Assembly (NCBI RefSeq): GCF_954871325.1
Contig: NC_088777.1
Span: 17,895,366 to 17,959,365, forward strand
Direction of reading: 5' to 3'
Source of the DNA: Gordionus sp. m RMFG-2023
Taxonomy: Eukaryota > Nematomorpha > Gordioida > Chordodea > Parachordodidae
DNA length: 64,000 bases
Position numbers and translations under genes: made by a program. Below the pieces are notes generated by a model that was not told where the DNA came from, searched no databases, and was given only the letters and a program-made list of their open reading frames with translations. Shown here piece after piece: positions 1 through 11,702 of this stretch; within the stretch, counting starts at the first letter, position 1, and each line of letters opens with the position of its first letter.

Positions 1-655
1 ATGAGATCGTTGATTATTTTTTCTTACTAAGAACTCCTTTGATAAAATTTTTATAGTAGGTATTTATACTTATTATTCCTTTAAATATCTGATTAACTTA
101 TGGATACATATTAATTTCTTTTTATTTCAACTGTATAATTTGACAATACAAAACATTAAATTATTATTCATTATAAAATTTTTCTAAAAATTTGCTTAGA
201 CAATATTAAAAATTTATTTTATAAGAATTTAATTACATATATCAGGTTAAATAAAAAAAATAATTTTATAAAAGTGCGCGAAACAATAATAAAAATGATA
301 ATTTTGAATTGAAATAATTTATAAAAAAAATATAACGACAATAAATATAAGTTATACAACTAATAAAAAAATATACAAAGGAAGGGTTTAGTGTACCATT
401 CAGGCATTCCAATCTCAAGAACATTATGATTAGTATTATGAACTTTTACCATATAAAACTCTCCACAAATGATGATATAACAATAGTTGAGGAACATAAA
501 TAGATTTTGAAATTGGCATATACCATTTCAGCCAAACCCAACTACAATAAAATAACTTGGATCAACAGTAATGATATTTTTTTAATGATTTCAAAAAAAA
601 TATAAAACAAATTGATTAGATGATAAGCAAAAAGTCACCAGTATAAAAAAATGAG
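1..655. other. AT-rich non-coding flank
   Basis: No gene, RNA or clear repeat is visible. The stretch is AT-rich, with poly-A and poly-T runs, and lies downstream of the minus-strand MULE pseudogene. It may hold the 3' end of that transposon, but I found no matching terminal inverted repeat inside the window. Confidence 0.5.
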
Positions 656-2058
656 CTAAACACCAATAAATTTTTTAGAATATAAATATCTGGATATTTT
701 ATCCAAATATTCAATGGGACTATATAAATTTCCACAATAAAGTATCATTATCTCTCTTATTTTAAAATCTAATAAGATATATTTTCTTCTTCTTTCGGTA
801 ACTTTTCGCCCATCATCTAATTGCATCAACATAAGATCCATATCTTGTTCTATATTTTTAATGATATCAATAAATAAATAAATATTAGGGTGAGGATAAG
901 GAACGTATTCCTTTAAAGCACGATTAAATCCTTCAACGTGGTTATTCGTCCTCACCCCTCTAACATCAAATGTGTTCCACATTTCATATTTGAACTTGGC
1001 ATTACTGTTAATCCAAGTATTTTCAAAATAATTTAAAAAATCTAAAATAGAACTTAATTGAAAAGATCGAGCTTGGTTAGTTAACTCAATCATTATAGAT
1101 GGCACATCCCTTTCTAATAAAAATGGGATGGCCATTATAATACGAAAAAATTTATGAATATAAGGATTTCGCCTGTGTAGTTGGGTCAGGCGATATTCCT
1201 GAATGCGTCTTACGATGCATTGACAGAAATGGAAATAGCAACCCTTTACAATAATTCTTGGAAAAATTTCCTTTAGGGCTAAAAATACGCCATTTTCAAA
1301 ATCTATTGTTGCACTTGGTGGCGAAAAAATTAAACCTAATGAGCAATAATTTTTTAATAAATAAAACATTCGAATATATGTATTTTTATATTTATCTGGT
1401 AAAAGAATATACGCACAGATAATTAATGTATTATTTATAATAATATTTATAATGTAAAATTGTTTAAATAGTTTAGGGGCGGCATTAAACGTGCCATCTA
1501 GATATATTTTATCTGCCAAACAAAGGCGAGATAAAAGTATACGAGTAGAAAAAATAAATAATTTATTATTATCATTACAAATTAAAAAATTATTATTAGT
1601 TATTGTGACTTAATGTTCCTCAAGCAATGCTATATCAGCATTTGTGCGAGGTAAGAATGGCCGCGTCGATTGAATAACGCGTGCCATAATTGTTTTTACC
1701 GACAAAAATGTTGGTAAGGTTTTAGGATGTCGCATCGCAAAGGAATCTAATTTCCTTTCGCGCATAACCTTTTTATATATTTTATGTAAGCTTAAATATT
1801 TATTTAATTTTGTTTGATTTTTTAATTCATTTAATGTAAGTAAAAGTTCATAATACACTTCATCATTATCATGATTATGTTGCTTAGTCATCATAAAATG
1901 AGTACCTAATATACCCCTTCCCTTACAACTTTGTAAACGACATTTATAAAAAAATCCTCTATTGCGATGATATAAATATTTATTTGAATAGATTAAATTA
2001 TTATTAAATTTAGATTTTATAAATTTATACGAATAATCTTCAATGCCTATAAAAGATT
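656..2058 (-). pseudogene. MULE transposase with FLYWCH zinc finger, one visible in-frame stop
   Basis: This is a Mutator-like (MULE) transposase, which would cut and paste its own element. Read on the minus strand, an open frame begins after a stop near 2060. It carries a FLYWCH-type finger: FYKC at about 1950, a second Cys five residues later, then HNHD near 1870. A helical region follows. A single TAA at 1610-1612 then interrupts the frame, which continues in the same phase to 656. The DDE core is recognisable after the stop: FSTR, then LADKIYLDGTF with the first Asp, SATIDFE with the second acidic site, a C/H cluster (CYFHFCQC), and NHVEGFN with the likely catalytic Glu. Length and order match the family over about 467 codons. 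No initiator ATG is obvious at the N-terminus, so part of the N-terminus or an exon may be missing. A 42-50 nt intron removing the stop cannot be fully excluded. Confidence 0.85.
1610..1612 (-). other. Premature TAA inside the MULE transposase
   Basis: The frame upstream (ending ...LLEEH) and the frame downstream (VTITNNN...) are in the same phase, with only this codon between them. It is the only stop between the finger and the C-terminus. Confidence 0.8.
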
Positions 2059-2096
2059 TCTAGATAAAATTAGCAGCATATTTTAAATTTACTTTG

Positions 2097-2620
2097 ATTA
2101 GTTGGAGGGATCATATTATTTGATGCTAAGAATAAAATTTCTAAGTTAATAAGATGGCATATTTTAAATTTACTTTGGTTGATTGGAGGGATCATATTAT
2201 TTGATGATGGGATATTTTAAATTTACTTTGGTTGGTTGGAGGGATCATATTATTTGATGCTAAGAATAAAATTTCGAAGTTAATAAGATGGCATATTTTA
2301 AATTTACTTTGGTTGGTTGGAGGGATCATATTATTTGATGCTAAGAATAAAATTTCCAAGTTAACAAGATGGCATATTTTAAATTTACTTTGGTTAGTTG
2401 GAGGGATCATATTATTTGATGCTAAGAATAAAATTTCCAAGTTAACAAGATGGCATATTTTAAATTTACCTTGGTTAGTTGGAGGGATCATATTATTTGA
2501 TGCTAAGAATAAAATTTCCAAGTTAACAAGATGACATATTTTAAATTTACTTTGGTTAGTTGGAGGGATCATATTATTTGATGCTAAGAATACAATTTCC
2601 AGGTTAACAAGATAGCATAT
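2097..2620 (+). repeat. 81-bp tandem repeat, about 7 copies
   Basis: The marker GAGGGATCATATTATTTGA recurs at 2105, 2186, 2239, 2320, 2401, 2482 and 2563. Spacing is 81 bp except for one 53-bp step, where a copy has lost 28 bp. Because 81 is divisible by three, the array stays open in one frame on each strand. The resulting repetitive peptides are an effect of unit length and there is no sign that they are genes. Confidence 0.9.
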
Positions 2621-2689
2621 TAGTAATATATTATATAATTTACCTTGGTTGGTTATGGTCTCAAATGCTGCTGGAGAAAATATTTCATA

Positions 2690-2835
2690 TAAAATTTTAA
2701 AATAAAGTTAGAATTATATTTTACTTTGAGTGGCTACTGATATACTATCTACATTTATGGGATCAGCTATAAAATAAATTTTTATATTATAAAATTAGAA
2801 TTATATTTTACTTTGTGTGGCTATAGATTTAACTT
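2690..2835 (+). repeat. Two diverged copies of a short AT-rich unit
   Basis: The phrase TTAGAATTATATTTTACTTTG followed by a GTGGCTA-like end occurs twice, about 100 bp apart, directly after the 81-bp array. It looks like a decayed extension of the same tandem region. Confidence 0.45.
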
Positions 2836-2875
2836 GTGTTATTTCTAAGCAGGCAGGAGCTATAATATAATTATT

Positions 2876-3094
2876 TTATATAAAATTAACAAAAAATATA
2901 CCTGTACACTGTTTAGATTTTTGGAAGGTATTATTTTTAAATACCCCTTTCCCTGCACATGATGGCCTGGTGCATTTGTAATACATAGTAGTATTATAAC
3001 TATCATATTTTCTAAAATGTGACGGAATCATAAGGTAATATTTATAAAGTAAAAGTATATATTGAGCAATCAGCTTGTTAAATTGAGCATACAA
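2876..3094 (-). pseudogene. FLYWCH finger remnant of a second MULE
   Basis: The minus-strand frame contains YYKCTRPSCAGKGVFKN, with the Cys-x4-Cys spacing and flanking residues seen in the FLYWCH finger at 1860-1990. The His pair and the transposase core are absent, so this is a truncated N-terminal remnant of a related but different copy. Confidence 0.6.
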
Positions 3095-3099
3095 ATTTT

Positions 3100-4255
3100 A
3101 AGCTTAAGCAAAATTTAGCAAAAAGTCTTACGAAAAAATCCCTAATTATGGCTGAAAAATAGTAAAGGCGGTACGATACGAATAAAATAGAGGAAAAAAA
3201 TATTCAAATCGAAGTAATATTCAAATCGATTGTTAAACAGATAAAACGTAACGAATTATTAGATTTTTTGAATAAAGACGATGTAAATGAATAGGAAAAG
3301 AAAGTATATATAATCGGGAATATTTTACTTAAAAAGAAGAGGGATTATGATTTTACGAACTTAATTTTTAATCTTTTATTTAATTTTTTTATATTATTTT
3401 AATTTCTTATTTTAGTTATTATTAAGTAATTAGTATTTATATTAATTAATAAAGTATTAGTAGTTAATTTATTTATACTATTTATTTTATTCTCTAAATT
3501 CTCTCAACCACTACATTTGTTGGCCGAAACAATGTTCTATGGACATATTCAGTCTACTTTAAATACTAAAATTTTACAAACTCTAATTGGAGTTCTTAAT
3601 ATTATGAAAATAATTGATTATTTTGTACTTTTTTTAGAAAGATTTACTGACGATGATTATAACCTTAAATATTGATTTATTACATTGTTCCTCCTTGACT
3701 CAAAATATGTTATTACAGATAAAATGGTCACATTGGCATCTTTATTAAACCTTAATAAAACATTACATCGTGAAAAGAAAATTGCAAAGAAATTGTTAGC
3801 GGATGAAGAAGGAGAAAGACTAAGAAATATTATTAATTTGATGTGTAAAAAAGGATCATATTGCATCTGAATCATTAAATTCTAATTAGCAAATTATCAT
3901 GGAAGTATCAACAGCTTCTTGTAAATCCACATTCCTATACTCAAGATGGTTAATCGAGCATTAGAGAGTCGATAACAAAATTTAGTTCTAATGACTTATG
4001 GAGATAACCAAATATTTAGCTATTAATTTATCTATATATAATAAAATTAAAAACAAAAATCTCCTTATATATTATAGTATTATTTTTGATAGGTTGGAGG
4101 TTGTAAGAAAGATTGTATTACACATATATTATAAACAAAATTATATATTTATCGTGAAATTATTTACAACAAACAAATTAAACTCTATAATACACTAAAC
4201 CTCAATCATTTAATCATTTTAACTAGATACTACTCAAAAAAATCTCTTCAGATTC
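3100..4255. other. AT-rich region, nothing recognised
   Basis: Only short open frames occur. The longest with some codon-like character is on the plus strand at 3685-3870, a Lys/Glu/Leu-rich 61-residue peptide that matches no family I recognise. It could be a transposon or exon fragment. Confidence 0.4.
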
Positions 4256-4263
4256 TCAAATTT

Positions 4264-5218
4264 GTGATCTTTGTCCCGAAAGGCCACACCCAAAATATAA
4301 AAAAAAATATTTGTCGGCTTGGTCCGGCCCGAATTTAATATAGGAAGTTTAAAATTTTTTAATTGTAAAAAAAATATACGACAAATGAAAAATATTGGCG
4401 CCTTGTTTCTTGCAAATTTTGGATATATATTTATTTTACAAAAATGAGGAATATCATATTTAAAGATTTAAGCCATACCTGACCTTAGCTTCTACATGAC
4501 AGAATATTTAACTAGATAAAAATACCCCCTCAAAAACCTATATCGACCTCCCTAAAAATTATCCCCACCTTCGGCGGCTATCACACGATTGATTACACCT
4601 TTATAATAATGGTACTCCCTTCATAAATTAAAAAAAAAATAACTTAAATTATTAATGCTCAACTACCAACTATCAAAATATTGTGAATATAAAAGAGTTA
4701 TTTTTACAACACGAATTTAATTTAAAAGCCCCACTTTTACAATGAATGCACTATTATAGTATATTATTTAGCATGAATATGAGTATAGTGATAAGATCTC
4801 TAACCCATTTAAATTACATTTTAAAGTATAGCAGAAAGTTCCAGAAATTGTTTTATTTGTAAAATAAATCTATGATTGCGTGAAATATATAGATTTCGTC
4901 GATATTTATCAATATATTAGTCTATAATAAAAGCATTAATTTTACAGCAATAAATTTTGCGATATTTCGTCTAAAAATTTAATAAATACCTTCTTCCCCC
5001 AATGAATTTTTCTTACCCCTAGTCTGCTATAAATGACGACCTAGTCCTCCCCCTCATCCCCCCAAGGAAAATATGACTGTTCTTACCGGCACTGCTCATT
5101 TAGATGCTAACTGGCCCTGCCCAAATTTTTTTTTTTAAATATTCGGCCGATTTACCCGAAATTATTTTTTTAAGATAGGCCCGGCCCAGGTACGGGCCGG
5201 GATTTGCAGATCTCTAAT
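4264..5218. mobile_element. 955-bp hAT-like non-autonomous element (GGCC/GATCT family)
   Basis: The interval is flanked by identical 8-bp direct repeats TCAAATTT at 4256-4263 and 5219-5226, the size made by hAT transposases. The ends are related inverted sequences: GTGATCTTTGTCCCG on the left, and on the right the complement of GCAGATCTCTAAT. G/C-rich subterminal motifs (GGTCCGGCCCG and GGCCCGGCCC) lie just inside the ends and recur in other elements of this window. No transposase is visible, so this is likely a deletion derivative. Confidence 0.65.
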
Positions 5219-5559
5219 TCAAATTTAAAAAAGGCACAAATTTTCATACCGTACTACAATACTCAAAATCTCCTTTGTCTTAATTGGCGCCTGTTTATAA
5301 TTTACAACAATTATTCACTAATAACAATTTTGTGATTATGGTCCAACCAATGACATATGGTCCAACTCAATAACATTATTTGTAATCACATGACTTGTCA
5401 GATTTGACAAATTATTAATAAAGTGCAATTACACATGGAAAGGGTCTGCAGAGCATTTTTTGGTCTCAAAGAATACTCTATTCTGTCATGATTACGAAAA
5501 TCAGACATCACAAAGTAACTTGTCATATGAACCTACTATATTTAAATTTTCCTAATATC

Positions 5560-7885
5560 CTCTCGTGTTTCAAGCGTAATCAACAGTTTAGACTCAACTG
5601 GCAAAAGAAAAAAAATGCTTTTTAAAATAAAAATATGACTAATAAATCTTTCCTTTAATTTAAATAAAAATGTATCAATAAGATGAATAAAAATGTTTAT
5701 TTTATAAAAATCCTCAATCGTAGATGCAGCAATATTTGAGCAATTGCAGGGGCGTCGCTAGCCTTTACAATCTCAGGGGGCTCAACTAAAAAAATTTTAT
5801 GAAGGACTTCGCCCCCCCATGCTCCCCAATTTGCCCGCTTCTGCCCGGCCTTCGGCCGGGTTTAATATTTATATATTTTACTTTTTTAAAATTTGCTAAC
5901 TCTTAACAATTATTTTGAATTTTAAATTTTGTCATTTATTATATTATACATACAAAATAAACTAGCAAATACATAAGACAATAAAACACATTTTTAAAAA
6001 TAATTTATAATTATTTTAATATAAAAAATATTTATAACAGTATAAAATATTTTCGATTGCTGATATAAAAAAATTTTGCGTCTAAGAATTACAAGTGATA
6101 AAAAAGGTTAATTAATTCTGCCTCAATTGATAATGGTTTTTAAAACGATATAAGACAATATAATTCTTAGCAACTAACAGACAGGTCATGAAACTATCTG
6201 TTACCATTTTAGAAAATGTTTTATAGAATAAGGAAAAATTTATAGGCCTAAACCAAATCAACAATTTGAAGAAGAGAGTATAAACGACCAATCCAAATCA
6301 TAAAACTATATGATGGTTAGAGCTTCCTTTTAGATGACATGATGAAAGCTAGATAAGTAATCGAGAAAATTATTGTGAGATATTAAATTTCTAAAATATT
6401 ATCTTCCATTTTAAATTATATATAAACGACTACACATTGACCATTATTGTTTATCTAAAATATGCTATCATATGCTCTTAGCAGCTGTAATAATAATCTT
6501 AAATTACATAGCAACACAAATAATAGATGCTGATTAATTAGCAGTAATAACCATGACACTCACGATGTAAACTAATATCAGAATTTAATATGTTGGAAAA
6601 ATTGATAAAATAAAAACACTAAAAATCTTTGGGAGAAATAATTATGCAAATATATAGAAGCCTGGATTTATTTACACGGCAAGGATGCCATATTAGAAAT
6701 GAAATATTTTCTAACTATAAAATAAGGACCAGAATGATATGATGAAACAATTAAGATTTTATATATTGTCGCACTACCTTTAGTTAATATATTATATCTT
6801 AAAATAACAGTAGCTTGTAATAATATAAAAAATATATAAAAATTTAACTCAAAACTGTTTTTCGAAAAAGTAAAAATGGCTTTCCTAAAAACACGTAAAA
6901 AAAAGAGAAGAAAAGATATCAAATTTATTACATCTATTGTAAGATGAATAATAAAATGTTTAATTATTAAAATTATATAACTAAATAGATGGCGTTAAAT
7001 ACTTAAATGCAAGTTGTTACCATATTTATTATCAAAAGCATTTATATAAAATTCATTATAATATTAACTGCAATATATTATATAACTGTCAAATACGTTA
7101 AAGTGGCATTTTATCTAATATTTTATAAACAACTGTATATAATAGAGCATTATAAACTATATGTCTATTTACTTACTTTTTATAAAAAAATCTCTTATAC
7201 TTATTTGAACCTTGAAAATATTTTTAGGAAAATAAAATTTAAAAATAAATATACAGTTGATTAGTCATTTTGAACTCGGCTAATTACAATATTAAATTTT
7301 TTTAGTTTTCAATTAATAAATGATTATATTTATTTAATTAGGGTTATATAATAATTTAAATAATAATAGTCAATTAAACTTCAACTGTTAATGCTAAATT
7401 AATATTTAGTGAGTGATATTGATATTCTATTTTTAACACAAAATTTGCAAGCGGATATAGTGAAAATATAATTTATATGTATTAATCTAATCCAATATTT
7501 AAAATAGTATTTATTTAATAAATATTTTGACAGTCTTATTAATTTTTAAATAATAAAATTAAATCTATATATTACTTAATAGAATTATAAAAGAAATCGT
7601 TCAGGGGGCAATCAAAAAAATTTATTTTTAGTTCAAGGGGTTAAGATTCCTTCAAAAACAATTTTTTGTTTCAGGGGGCTATTCAAATTTTTCAGAGGGC
7701 TCGAGCCCCTGTGTATCCCCTAGAGATGCCCCTGAGAAATTGGATTGTCTAGAAACTACTCTAGGTTGCTTAATAATAGCCTGCAAAAGATTCTCAGCAT
7801 CTGCTGAATCTTTTTCTTTGCTTGATATATAAAATATAGTGCTGTAAATACAACATCATATAGTTCAATAAAGAGTTTCACCGAC
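5560..7885 (-). pseudogene. hAT-A: ZMYM1/DUF4371-type hAT transposase relic split by an insertion
   Basis: Two coding pieces on the minus strand lie either side of a 1988-bp element. The right piece (about 7885-7743) reads ELYDVVFTAL, then a small frameshift, DSADAENLLQAII and RVVSRQS. The left piece (5746-5570) continues without a break as NCSNIAASTIEDFYK, INIFIHLIDTFLFKLKERF and then an LLPVES stretch. Removing the element plus one copy of its target duplication restores the frame exactly. The joined segment matches the region of ZMYM1-like hAT proteins between the RNase H fold and the C-terminal dimerisation part (R-x-x-R-Q ... EEYYR ... LIxxLxxRF). The N-terminus and the hAT dimerisation domain were not found. 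Confidence 0.75.
5747..7734. mobile_element. hAT-N1 copy 1: 1988-bp non-autonomous hAT element
   Basis: The ends are inverted: CAGGGGCGTCGCTAG on the left, and CAGGGGCATCTCTAG as the reverse complement of the right end. Eight-base direct repeats flank it, AGCAATTG (5739-5746) and AGAAATTG (7735-7742), with 7 of 8 bases identical. Both features are diagnostic of hAT. Just inside each end is a G-rich phrase, CTCAGGGGGCTC. No transposase domain is visible, and the interior is AT-rich with only short frames. A diverged second copy lies at 28025-31276. The element landed inside the hAT-A coding relic. Confidence 0.88.
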
Positions 7886-8058
7886 TCTTGTTTTCAATGA
7901 ATCTACTGGACAAAATTTTTTTAGTTTCTTTTTTTGATTTTTTAAGTCAATGTCATGATAAGCCACTTATATTTTTTTATCCATGCTAATTGGAATGTCA
8001 AATTTCTCATATTTAATGACACTGGAAATTTATAATTTTATTTTCAATTAGTATATTT

Positions 8059-10861
8059 CAGTGACGAGGCGTCAAGTTTACTACTAGGGAAGCAATCAAA
8101 AAATTTTTTTATTTTATTTATTAGTCAAACCATAAAAAATTAAGATTTATAAATATGCGGAATTCGTCTTTGTTTTTGAGTAAAATGATCTAGTACTGAA
8201 TTATAAAAGTTATTACTAGATTTTAAATTTTTCAATAATTTTTTTTCAATAGAAATCAAAGCTAGATTCGATAATCGATTTTGACTCATTCTGTTTCTAC
8301 AATAAGATTTGATAATTTTTAAAGATGAAAACCCCCGTTCTGCACTGCTGTTGTTGCAGCCAAAGTTAAAATGAATTTGCATAATTTAAAAAAACTATTT
8401 AAAACTTTTCATCAAATCGGTATTAATTAAAAATTCAAGTATTTCATAAACATTTTTTCTCTTTCTAAATTCATCGTCACGAAACACTACCTTTAATTCG
8501 GTTTCCAGCTAGTGTAAGTTGAAAAATTGAGAATAAGTTCATTTAAATTGTCAAATAAATATTTTGGGAAATTTTGATTAAATATTTGAAATTTACTAAT
8601 ATCTAACAATTCGACGAATTTGATATTTTTTAATGTATCAAACCGAAAATCAATTTCATTGATTATAGTATCTATTATTTTAATTATCAAATTTTTATAA
8701 AATTCTCTTGTATTAGGCAATCCGGATCTATTACGTTTTTTATCTAAATTGTCTTCAATATTTTCCTTTACATTTAAATTTATCCAAAAAACATCAAAGT
8801 TTTCTATGTTAGATTTAACTGAATTTCTGAAATCGTTAATACTTTTAAGACAATATGATACATCGTTAATTTTAGTTTGAAGTATATCAAATAATAAATC
8901 AGATTCTGGAAAAACTTCTTGAAAAAAATATAACAAAATTAGAAAATTTGAATCATTTAATATATTTAAATAGCCACGAGATGTTATTAGAACATCATTA
9001 TCCCAAACAATATCAGATTCTTCATCAATCATACTTTCAAAAAAAAACGACTAGATCCTTCAAATAATTGAAAACTGTTTGAACCAGCCTATCATTGTAT
9101 TCCCATCTTGTTGGGGCTACTCGTGGTAATCTTTTTTTAACATATTTATCAAATTCTGTTGTACGCTTAGATGATGTACTAAAAAATCTGGCTAAACTAG
9201 ATAAAGTTGCAAATACATTCTTTAATTTTGCTGCAAGATTTTGTTAATATAAGATTTAACTTGAGGGCAAAACAATGAATATAAAGTGCAGAAGGATTGA
9301 CGTCTCTAATTTTTGCTTGCAGTTTATGTGAAACACCTGACATAACAGCTGCGCCATCGTAACTTTGACCTATCAATTTTTTCATAATTTTCTTATCATT
9401 CAAAAATTTAATGACAAATTTTGGGAAAGAATTAGCATCACTATGCATTGTAACATCAAAGAATTCAATAAATCTTTCATATAATGTCCCGTTATTTAAA
9501 ACATATCGAAGAACTACAGCAGTTGGGATTTATTATTTATATCAATTGTTTCATCTAATATTATTGTTATAAATTCCGTTTCTTCCAATTCATCTAATAT
9601 TTTTTGGTGTAAGACATATGAAATGGAATTAATTAAATCATTTTGGATATCACTTGATAGTCCAATAAAAGTTGTACTATTTTCTAAATGATGTTTTAAT
9701 AGCAAATTTTCTTCCACGAGCAAATAAATTAATTCAATACAATTTCCTCTATTTACTGAATTAGGTGATTCATCATCACCACGGAATGCGAGCTGCCGAA
9801 CTCCAAGAAAACATATAGAATTGATTAAAATTTTCAATATTTCTCTATTTGATTTAACTTTCGAATTATGCTGTTCGATTGATATTTTGCGCATCGAATC
9901 TATCATATTTTCAATACGAATTTCGCCAAATGTTTTTAATTGAATCATCGACTGCAAATGAGCTGTTGATTCTTCATGTCGTTAAACTGCCTTTGAAAAA
10001 TTATTCATATCCGAAAATCCTCTATCATTCCAAACATATTATTCCTTTGGGAATAATAAGCATGACCAAAAATATAGAGATTTAGAAAATTCACATCCAG
10101 TGAGCCATTCATATTTATTTATCGATAGAAAAATTACGAATGCAAGATTTTATTTCTTTTTTTAAATTTCTTAAAATTGGCTTTGGTCTTCCTTTTCAAT
10201 AATTAATTTTTTGGTATCAAAATTTCTTGAGCTAAATGATAATATTAATATATTTTCAATAATACAATTACAATTATTAAACATTAATTTAAAGAAAAAA
10301 ATTTTTTTTAAAAATAAGTAAGAAAAAAAATTTAATATAAAAAATTTATTTTTCTTTTATAAAAGAATAAGCAATTTTATATTTGCTTCCCCAATGCTTA
10401 TTTTTTAATCGTAAGATTAAACAATATCATAACATGATTTTCTATCTATTTATTGAAAAAATAAGTAATATTAGATTTGCTACCCTCTTGTATATTTTTT
10501 TTTAACGTAATAAAAAAATTACACCAAAAAAATATCGTATGAATCATGATTTATTAGTATATTTATTATAGGAAAATAAGCAATATTAAATTTGCTTCCA
10601 TCATTTTTTAACATAGTAAAATTAATAGTAAATTTTTGAACGTAGTAAAAATAATAGTAAATTTTTTAACGTAAATTTTTTATCGTAGTAAAATATTATA
10701 AATCTTTTTAACGTTATAAAAAATATATTAATTATTTTAAGGAAGTAATTTTATTTTTTTTAGCATAGTATAAAGATTATATTAAGTTTATCTAAGAATT
10801 TTGTAAAAAAAATTTCAAGGGAAGCAATGCTTCCCTTGCTTCTATGGACGCTTCGTCCCTG
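8059..10861 (-). mobile_element. hAT-B: 2803-bp hAT transposon
   Basis: The left end is CAGTGACGAGGCGTC, and the reverse complement of the right end is CAGGGACGAAGCGTC. Perfect 8-bp direct repeats GTATATTT flank it at 8051-8058 and 10862-10869. The second subterminal motif GGGAAGCAAT is also present at both ends. It carries a full-length but frameshifted transposase on the minus strand. The region between 10150 and 10800 is AT-rich and non-coding. Confidence 0.92.
8140..10150 (-). pseudogene. hAT-B transposase (TTF zinc finger, DUF4371, RNase H fold, hAT dimerisation)
   Basis: The domains appear in the expected order on the minus strand. A TTF-type finger lies near 10120-9965 (YEWLTGCEFSKSLYFWSC, then VWNDRGFSDMNNFSKAV and RHEESTAHL). 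DUF4371 runs 9957-9514. The RNase H-like core has ILDETIDINN near 9540 and GQSYDGAAVMSG near 9350. A conserved TRWEYNDR lies near 9105. The C-terminal hAT dimerisation domain has SAERGFSSLKIIKSY near 8335. At least five lesions break it: an in-frame TAA at 9982-9984, and frameshifts near 10035, 9518, 9200-9230, 9040 (in a poly-T/A run) and 8345. Most are single-base indels, so the copy is dead but fairly young. It cannot encode an active enzyme as it stands. Confidence 0.88.
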
Positions 10862-10869
10862 GTATATTT

Positions 10870-11267
10870 ATAATTTCAATACCTATAATATAAATAAATA
10901 ATAAAAAATTGCGCATTAATTTGTCGGGCCGATTTGGGCTTATTATTAAAAATGGTCGATTATGATTTTAGCCAAAATAATATGTAAGATTGGAGATAGT
11001 GGTTCAAACCTTTTTTTTCTTTATCTTTCATTCTTTTATGCGCAAATTCTCCAGGGTTACATAATATTGGCTACTAATACATACCTTATAATATGGTAAA
11101 TTGGTTCACCAAAGAAATCGCCATAAATATTGGTTATTAATTTTTTTAAATATTATTAGATTTTTTATTGATATTACCATATAGTAAATAGAATTGAGAT
11201 TTTTGTAAAAAAAATACAAAGTAATCACCCTTTTTTTATATACTAATAAATTTATAATAAATTGCAG
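10870..11267. other. AT-rich spacer, no gene seen
   Basis: Nothing is recognised apart from a short GGGCCGATTTGGGC motif near 10925 that resembles the G/C-rich interior of the local MITEs. It would be the far flank of hAT-A before the hAT-B insertion. Confidence 0.4.
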
Positions 11268-11277
11268 CTATATTAGA

Positions 11278-11405
11278 TACGCGCCGAATTGACGCTGCTC
11301 TGAATTTTTACAGCGCTGAATTGACACTGTGCCGAATTGTCGCCGCGCATTGATGCTGGGCCGAATTGTCGCTGCTCCGAATTTTTCGCGCCGAATTGAC
11401 ATGAT
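11278..11405 (+). repeat. GC-richer short tandem repeat based on GCCGAATTGACGCTG
   Basis: Variants of (G)CCGAATTG(A/T)CGC, alternating with GCTC(T/C)GAATTTTT, occur about seven times in 130 bp. The composition is clearly more GC-rich than its surroundings. The minus-strand open frame through it is a product of the repeat. Confidence 0.7.
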
Positions 11406-11702
11406 ACTTTTTTTTAGGCAGGCTTGAACCGCGTTTCTCGTCATCAGATACAAAATAAAAACTTAAAATTATATTTTTCTTTCCTCAATGTCAAAATACC
11501 AAAAATTCTATTAATCAGACATTGCTCTTATTTTTATATAATAAGATGAAATTCAACTCCCTCTATCTATTGGCAGCTTGTTTCTAAAATTAAGATCTAA
11601 CATAGCCAATAAAAACTGGATTCCAATTATTTTATTAATTTATCTTGATAATCGATTATTATTTATTCGATATTATGCCATATAAGTTAGTATTTAATAG
11701 GT

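Noticed and set aside
2192-2572. Repetitive open frames on both strands
   Set aside because: Produced by the 81-bp tandem repeat, whose length is divisible by three.
6668-7264. Short frames inside hAT-N1 copy 1
   Set aside because: They are disrupted in copy 2, lack domains and are biased to Ile/Phe/Lys/Tyr as expected from AT-rich DNA.
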